Below, in pieces: positions 6,178 through 9,989 of a DNA stretch of 9,989 bases. Made by a program: the position numbers and the translations under genes. Each line of letters opens with the position of its first letter. The first letter of the stretch is position 1. Source of the DNA: Oscillospiraceae bacterium (GTDB lineage Bacteria > Bacillota > Clostridia > Oscillospirales > Ruminococcaceae); contig JAFPXW010000005.1 in assembly GCA_017394565.1 (NCBI GenBank), positions 1 to 9,989 of the forward strand, read 5' to 3'. The notes under the pieces are model-generated. The model was not told the DNA's origin, made no database searches, and worked only from the letters and a program-made list of their open reading frames with translations.

Positions 6178-6206
6178 ATTATAACATACTTTTCTTGTTT
6201 TGTAAA
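6178..6206 (-). promoter_or_regulatory. Sigma-A promoter of rpsO
   Basis: On the minus strand: TTTACA (6201-6206), a 17-base spacer, and TATAAT (6178-6183) preceded by TGT as extended -10. The surrounding bases are strongly AT-rich, as expected of a ribosomal protein promoter. Transcription should begin near 6171. Confidence 0.9.
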
Positions 6207-6247
6207 GTGTTTTTTCAAATTTTTTAAAACTTTTTTCTTGCTTTACT

Positions 6248-7189
6248 TCAGGAAACGATATTACCGTTTTTGCCCTTCTTTTTCGGCTCAATGGGAGCCT
6301 CCTTGCCGCCCTGGTCTTCAAAGACATTTTCGCCCGAAGTTTCGGCAAATCCCATCTCCGGCGACAGCTCACCGCGCTGCGAATAGTAGGGATCGAAGAT
6401 GGTTTTCTGAATGACCGGATAACAGTTGAACACGATCAGGAAACCAACGTATGCAGTCGGCATAAAGAACCAGACAAAGAGCATGATAAACGGAAAATAC
6501 AGCGTCAGACCAATGAAAATGCCCATGATCACCGCACTCAGCACGAGTGTGATGACATTGGTTTTCAGTGCCATGATGCTCAGCGCAAGGGAATCCTTCA
6601 GGATCTGCTTGAAGTTCAGCTCTGTCGAAACGATTATCAGATAGCCGTAAAAGCTCATCAATGTGATGACGATCGCGATGCTGATCGTCAGGACGAACAG
6701 CACATAGTAGAAGCCGGTGCCTTCCTCGCCGTTCGCTTCCATCGCGCTGATCAGGCGGGGGTACACATAGAAACCGCTTGCCACGGAGGTGGCGACCAGC
6801 AGGTCGATCAGTCCCAGCGGACACGCCATCTTGAAGCTGCTTTTGAAGGTTTTGATGAACATATCAAACAGGAAGCACGGCTTTTCGAGTGTAAAATAGC
6901 GGAGGATCTTCGCGACCGCCGCCATGGACGGCCCGAAGATCACCGCAAAGATCACGACCATGACTGCGGCGATGATCAGCGACAGCGTCGTGTAGCTTTC
7001 CGCGAGATAGAAGATGGAGAGTGCCGCCAGCACCAGTGGGATCAGCGTGAGGCACATCATCATATTCAGTTCCATCAGCTTCCAGAATTTTCTGCCGAGG
7101 ATCTCCCAGAAGCGGAAGAACGGCTTTTTGGGCGGCGCATTTTTGGCAATGCCGGAGCCTGCCTTTTCATAACTACCGAATAATGGCAA
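6248..7189 (-). CDS. DUF624 (YesL-family) membrane protein
   Basis: A 313-residue integral membrane protein. The N-terminal segment FFRFWEILGRKFWKLMELN (24-42) and the block around FGPSMAAVAKILRYFTLEKP (85-104), then FIKTFKSSFKMACPLGLIDLL (110-130), match the pattern of DUF624, a poorly understood Firmicute family often found near carbohydrate-use genes. Hydrophobic segments fall at about 43-64, 69-93, 120-142, 163-188 and 208-245. The last 50 residues are hydrophilic, with a lysine-rich tail. The start is TTG (7187-7189): no ATG is available ahead of the conserved part, and AGAAAGGA (7199-7206) sits nine bases upstream. It lies 28 bases after proC and should be cotranscribed with it. No sugar genes are nearby, so a role cannot be inferred. 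No clear terminator follows; the next 60 bases are AT-rich and lead into the rpsO promoter. Confidence 0.85.
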   Translation of the reverse strand: MPLFGSYEKAGSGIAKNAPPKKPFFRFWEILGRKFWKLMELNMMMCLTLIPLVLAALSIFYLAESYTTLSLIIAAVMVVIFAVIFGPSMAAVAKILRYFTLEKPCFLFDMFIKTFKSSFKMACPLGLIDLLVATSVASGFYVYPRLISAMEANGEEGTGFYYVLFVLTISIAIVITLMSFYGYLIIVSTELNFKQILKDSLALSIMALKTNVITLVLSAVIMGIFIGLTLYFPFIMLFVWFFMPTAYVGFLIVFNCYPVIQKTIFDPYYSQRGELSPEMGFAETSGENVFEDQGGKEAPIEPKKKGKNGNIVS

Positions 7190-7217
7190 AATATCCCGTC
7201 CTTTCTATCCTCTGGGC

Positions 7218-8018
7218 TTACTTGGAAAGCTCATAGGCACGCTTGGTGCAAGCCTCGCAGCACTTATCCACGGTCTGTTCCAGATCGCCCTTGTACAGCT
7301 CATCCAGACCTGCCAGAGTTGTGCCGCCGGGCGAGGAAACCATCTTGATGAGTTCCTCGATGCTGTAACCGGAATCGGTCAGCATCTTCGCGCTGCCGAT
7401 CAGGCTCTGCGCAAACAGCGGCAGCGAGATCTCCTGCGCAATGCCTTCCTTGGCCGCGTAATCCACGAACGCCTTGGCAAACAGGTAGATGAACGCCGGG
7501 CTGGAGCCGTTGATGGCGATGATCTCCTTCATCTTGTCAGCCGGAAGCGCTGCGCTGATGCCGCAAGCATCAAAATAACCGCGGACGGTTGCGAATTCCT
7601 CATCACTGGTCGGCTCGCATTTCGCGAGTGCGGATGCACCAACACCCAGCAGCAGTGGCGTGTTCGGCATAACAAGGATGACCTTTGCGTTCGGGATGGT
7701 CTTGCTGCGGATATATTCCGCGGTAATGCCGGCAGCGATGGAAACGATGACCGTATCCTCCGTCACGCCCTCTGCGATCTGCGCCAGCACATCGTCAAAC
7801 ATCTGCGGCTTGACAGCGAGGAACACATACTTCGCCGCCTTCAGTACCTCCGCGCCGGAAGCACAAGCCTTCACGCCGAGTTCCGCCAGACGCGCGGTCT
7901 TTGCACTGTCCGGATCAAACGCAAAAAGCTGCGTCTCCTTTGCAAGTGCGCTGCCTGCGATGCCCTTCATGATCGCGAAACCCATGTTACCTGCACCAAT
8001 AAAACCTACTGTAGCCAT
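7218..8018 (-). CDS. proC: Pyrroline-5-carboxylate reductase
   Basis: A 266-residue enzyme that reduces 1-pyrroline-5-carboxylate to L-proline with NAD(P)H, the last step of proline synthesis in the cytosol. The N-terminal Rossmann fold carries GFIGAGNMG (5-13), AVKPQ (68-72), the SIAAG turn (93-97) and VMPNTP (116-121). The C-terminal dimerisation domain has SPAF (183-186) and the ProC signature SSPGGTTLAGLDEL (228-241). Length is typical of the family. The ATG at 8016-8018 was chosen for the AGAAAGGA Shine-Dalgarno at 8028-8035; a longer reading to 8054 adds residues ahead of the Rossmann strand that the family lacks. It has its own promoter (8070-8098). proA and proB are not in the window, so the gene is separated from the earlier proline steps. 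Confidence 0.97.
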   Translation of the reverse strand: MATVGFIGAGNMGFAIMKGIAGSALAKETQLFAFDPDSAKTARLAELGVKACASGAEVLKAAKYVFLAVKPQMFDDVLAQIAEGVTEDTVIVSIAAGITAEYIRSKTIPNAKVILVMPNTPLLLGVGASALAKCEPTSDEEFATVRGYFDACGISAALPADKMKEIIAINGSSPAFIYLFAKAFVDYAAKEGIAQEISLPLFAQSLIGSAKMLTDSGYSIEELIKMVSSPGGTTLAGLDELYKGDLEQTVDKCCEACTKRAYELSK

Positions 8019-8058
8019 AATATCAAATCCTTTCTCAGCTGCCCCTGCGGGCAAAAAT

Positions 8059-8101
8059 CACTTGCTTTTATTATACATCAAAATGTACAAAAAAGCAAGT
8101 G
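8059..8101 (-). terminator. Probable folC terminator, overlapping the proC promoter
   Basis: CACTTGCTTTT (8059-8069) and AAAAGCAAGTG (8091-8101) form a perfect 11-bp stem; an inner TACAT/ATGTA pair (8074-8078 and 8083-8087) extends it. In minus-strand RNA it begins about 15 bases after the folC stop and is followed by ATTTTTG. The stem is not GC-rich and the U-tract is short, so termination may be partial. Confidence 0.6.
8070..8098 (-). promoter_or_regulatory. Sigma-A promoter of proC
   Basis: On the minus strand: TTGCTT (8093-8098), a 17-base spacer, and TATAAT (8070-8075). The -35 lies in one arm of the hairpin that probably ends folC and the -10 lies beside the other arm. Transcription should begin near 8063, leaving a leader of about 45 bases. 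Confidence 0.82.
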
Positions 8102-8115
8102 TTTTTTCGTGTATA

Positions 8116-9393
8116 TCACAGATTTTTCCGCAAAGCTTCACAAAACTCCCGATAGAGGTACAGCGAACCGAATACGATCAGCGGAATTTTGTGCGATCTT
8201 GCATAGGAAATGGCCGCAGCGGTACCATCATCGACCGTTGAAAACGCTTCGGATGGAATGCCGCCCCCGGCAAAAACAGCGGCAAGCTCCTGCGCGTTCA
8301 AAGCGCGAGGATTGTCGGGCCTGACGGTGAAGATATGTGCAAACCGATCCGCAAACATCGCAGGATAGCCGGAATAATCCTTGTCCGCCATGACACCGGT
8401 CAGTGCCGCGCATTTCTGGGTTTTCAAATACACATCCAGGCCATTTTGAAGCTGCCGGATGCCGTGCGGATTGTGGGCGCCGTCAAAGATCACAAGCGGA
8501 TCACGATGCAGGACCTCAAAGCGCCCATGCCAGTGTGTATGGGAAAGCCCATGCGAAACAGCTTCTTCCGGGATCCTGATCCCCTGCCTGCGCAGCTGTG
8601 CGATCGCGTGCATGACCGTATCGGCGTTTGTTTTATGGTAAGTTCCGGTCAGGGAAAGCCGATAGTTCTTCCCGGAAAACACATACAAACTGCCGTTCAG
8701 CGCGTATTCTGTTACTGTCCCCTGCTGACCGGAAACTAGATCCAGCAGTGCGGAAAGCGATTTTGCATAAGTCTCGACCACTTCGCAGGCGCTTTTCTCC
8801 GTGTCACAGTCGCCGAACACGACAGGACAGCCGGATTTGATGATGCCTGCCTTGTGCGATGCGATCTCCGCCGGCGTATTTCCGAGGAAACCGCAGTGGT
8901 CGAGCTGGACGTTTGTGATAATGCTCAGAAGCGGCTGGTCGATGACATTGGTGCAGTCCGAGTCGCCGCCCATGCAGCATTCGACCACGGCGATCTGACA
9001 GCGCTCGTCCGCAAACAGTGTGTAGGCGGCCGCGGCCAGAATCTCAAATTCCGTTGGAAGATCGGCCATTGTTTCGGCGATTTCAGCAACCGTTGTGATC
9101 GCGGATGCAAACTGCTCCTCCGTCACTTCCCTGCCGTCGATGCGAAAATAATCCTGCACACCCGTCAGTGCCGGTGAGGAAAAATGCCCCGTCCGGTATC
9201 CTGCGGCGGTGAGAACGGATGCCAGCATCGCACCGACGGAGCCCTTGCCGTTGGTGCCGGCAATGTGGATCACCGGCACCTGCTTCTGCGGCGAGCCGAG
9301 TGCTTCCATCAGCTGATACACGCGGTCCAAGCCAAGCTTAGAACCGCGTGCAGAGGTGCTTTTTAAATAAGAAACAGCCTGTGTGAATGTCAT
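8116..9393 (-). CDS. folC: Folylpolyglutamate synthase / dihydrofolate synthase family protein
   Basis: A 425-residue Mur-ligase-type enzyme. FolC adds glutamate to folates, which retains them in the cell and makes them better cofactors; many bacterial forms also make dihydrofolate from dihydropteroate. Visible landmarks are the ATP P-loop HIAGTNGKGSV (43-53), SSP (72-74), ITNVQLDHCGFLGNT (159-173), KAGIIK (181-186) with the lysine expected to be carbamylated, GRFEV (290-294), and DGAHNPHG (304-311) at the start of the C-terminal glutamate-ligase domain. The stretch VVECCMGGDSDCTNVI (136-151) departs from the usual GLGGRLDATN form. The ATG overlaps the stop of the upstream folate transporter gene by four bases, so the two are translationally coupled. 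Which of the two activities it has cannot be decided from sequence alone. Confidence 0.95.
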   Translation of the reverse strand: MTFTQAVSYLKSTSARGSKLGLDRVYQLMEALGSPQKQVPVIHIAGTNGKGSVGAMLASVLTAAGYRTGHFSSPALTGVQDYFRIDGREVTEEQFASAITTVAEIAETMADLPTEFEILAAAAYTLFADERCQIAVVECCMGGDSDCTNVIDQPLLSIITNVQLDHCGFLGNTPAEIASHKAGIIKSGCPVVFGDCDTEKSACEVVETYAKSLSALLDLVSGQQGTVTEYALNGSLYVFSGKNYRLSLTGTYHKTNADTVMHAIAQLRRQGIRIPEEAVSHGLSHTHWHGRFEVLHRDPLVIFDGAHNPHGIRQLQNGLDVYLKTQKCAALTGVMADKDYSGYPAMFADRFAHIFTVRPDNPRALNAQELAAVFAGGGIPSEAFSTVDDGTAAAISYARSHKIPLIVFGSLYLYREFCEALRKNL

Positions 9394-9953
9394 TTTCTGC
9401 GAAGCCTCTCCAGTTCGCGCGTAAACGCCTTATTTGTCAGCAGAAGTAGCATCACAGCACTTTCCACGATGGAAATGCCGATATACAGCGGAATTCTCAG
9501 ACCGACCGACTGGATCGTGTAACCGTAGTAGACCATCAGACCGATGGACTTTACGACCATCGAGCCAAGGATGTGTGCCGCAAAAACGGCGCAAACCAGA
9601 CGCGCATTCAGATTCCGGAGCAGCGGCAGACGATACATCAGGCCGGCGGTCAGACCGATCAGCGCGGCGCCCAGCGTGATCAACGGGTTGATCGCGTAAC
9701 CGACGATGAGGCAGCCGATGATATCCGCGGCGACGCCTGTGACCAGACCGATCAGCGGCCCGAACAGGATACCTGCCATCAGGATCGGCAGATTCTCAAA
9801 GCTGATGCGAAGCGGCCCGATGTTGAAAGCGAGCAGCTTGCCGAAGACGATGCTCAGCGCGATCAGGAGCGCTGTGACGATCATCACCCGGACATTGCCA
9901 AAGAGGCGAAGCTCACCGAGCGCGGTGGATCGGGTGGATTTTGTGGTTTGCAT
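9390..9953 (-). CDS. folT: ECF transporter S component, folate type (FolT)
   Basis: A 187-residue membrane protein with about six hydrophobic segments (near 22-44, 54-75, 77-88, 90-108, 118-142 and 152-174). The pattern is that of the substrate-binding S component of energy-coupling factor vitamin transporters: a first helix, then GPLRISFENLPILMAGILFGPLIG (46-69), which resembles the RI.F..LPI...GILFGP block of the folate S proteins. S components bind the vitamin and dock on a shared EcfA-EcfA'-EcfT energising module encoded elsewhere, in line with the absence of ATPase genes here. Folate specificity is inferred mainly from the overlap with folC (ATGA, 9390-9393). The ATG follows AAAGGAGG (9963-9970) with a 9-base gap. 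Promoter and any leader riboswitch would lie beyond base 9989. Confidence 0.87.
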   Translation of the reverse strand: MQTTKSTRSTALGELRLFGNVRVMIVTALLIALSIVFGKLLAFNIGPLRISFENLPILMAGILFGPLIGLVTGVAADIIGCLIVGYAINPLITLGAALIGLTAGLMYRLPLLRNLNARLVCAVFAAHILGSMVVKSIGLMVYYGYTIQSVGLRIPLYIGISIVESAVMLLLLTNKAFTRELERLRRK

Positions 9954-9989
9954 AAAAAAATTCCTCCTTTTCCGCAGGATATGACACAG

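Noticed and set aside
9954..9989. Tetrahydrofolate riboswitch 3' end before folT
   Set aside because: Only 36 bases are visible and they do not show a clear match to the conserved 3' part of that RNA.

Overview
The window reads as a housekeeping stretch of a spore-forming Firmicute, most likely in class Clostridia. Three things point there. Spore-coat genes of the cotJ type sit at the left edge. The Shine-Dalgarno sequences are strong and Firmicute-like (AGGAGG types). The sigma-A promoters are clear, several with an extended -10. By eye the base composition is moderately GC-rich, which would suit an Oscillospiraceae/Ruminococcaceae-type genome, but I cannot fix the genus. No phage, transposase, CRISPR array or tRNA/rRNA gene is visible.

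Layout, left to right. (1) cotJA and the first 18 codons of cotJB lie on the minus strand with an ATGA overlap. (2) A plus-strand block follows: two tandem GNAT acetyltransferases behind a strong promoter (434-1310), then a cysteine-cluster (YkgJ-like) protein and purB behind a second promoter (1392-3343). (3) Between the convergent purB and pnp genes there are two back-to-back hairpin terminators (3359-3448). (4) The rest is minus strand, in transcription order folT-folC, proC-DUF624 membrane protein, rpsO-pnp.

The minus-strand genes form three units. folT and folC overlap by 4 bases and pair a folate transporter S-component with the enzyme that polyglutamylates and so traps folates. proC (last step of proline synthesis) has its own promoter, embedded in the hairpin that probably ends folC, and is followed after 28 bases by a YesL/DUF624 membrane protein starting at TTG. 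rpsO has a strong promoter and a leader of about 95 bases that may hold an S15 feedback structure. It is followed by pnp, with a 235-base spacer containing two notable hairpins.

I found no convincing undescribed system. The items most worth a second look are regulatory: a 9-bp perfect inverted repeat around the -35 of the GNAT promoter, a long imperfect inverted repeat between rpsO and pnp, the promoter-in-terminator at folC/proC, and the rpsO leader. Protein-level oddities are minor: an altered PurB signature loop and a diverged FolC motif.
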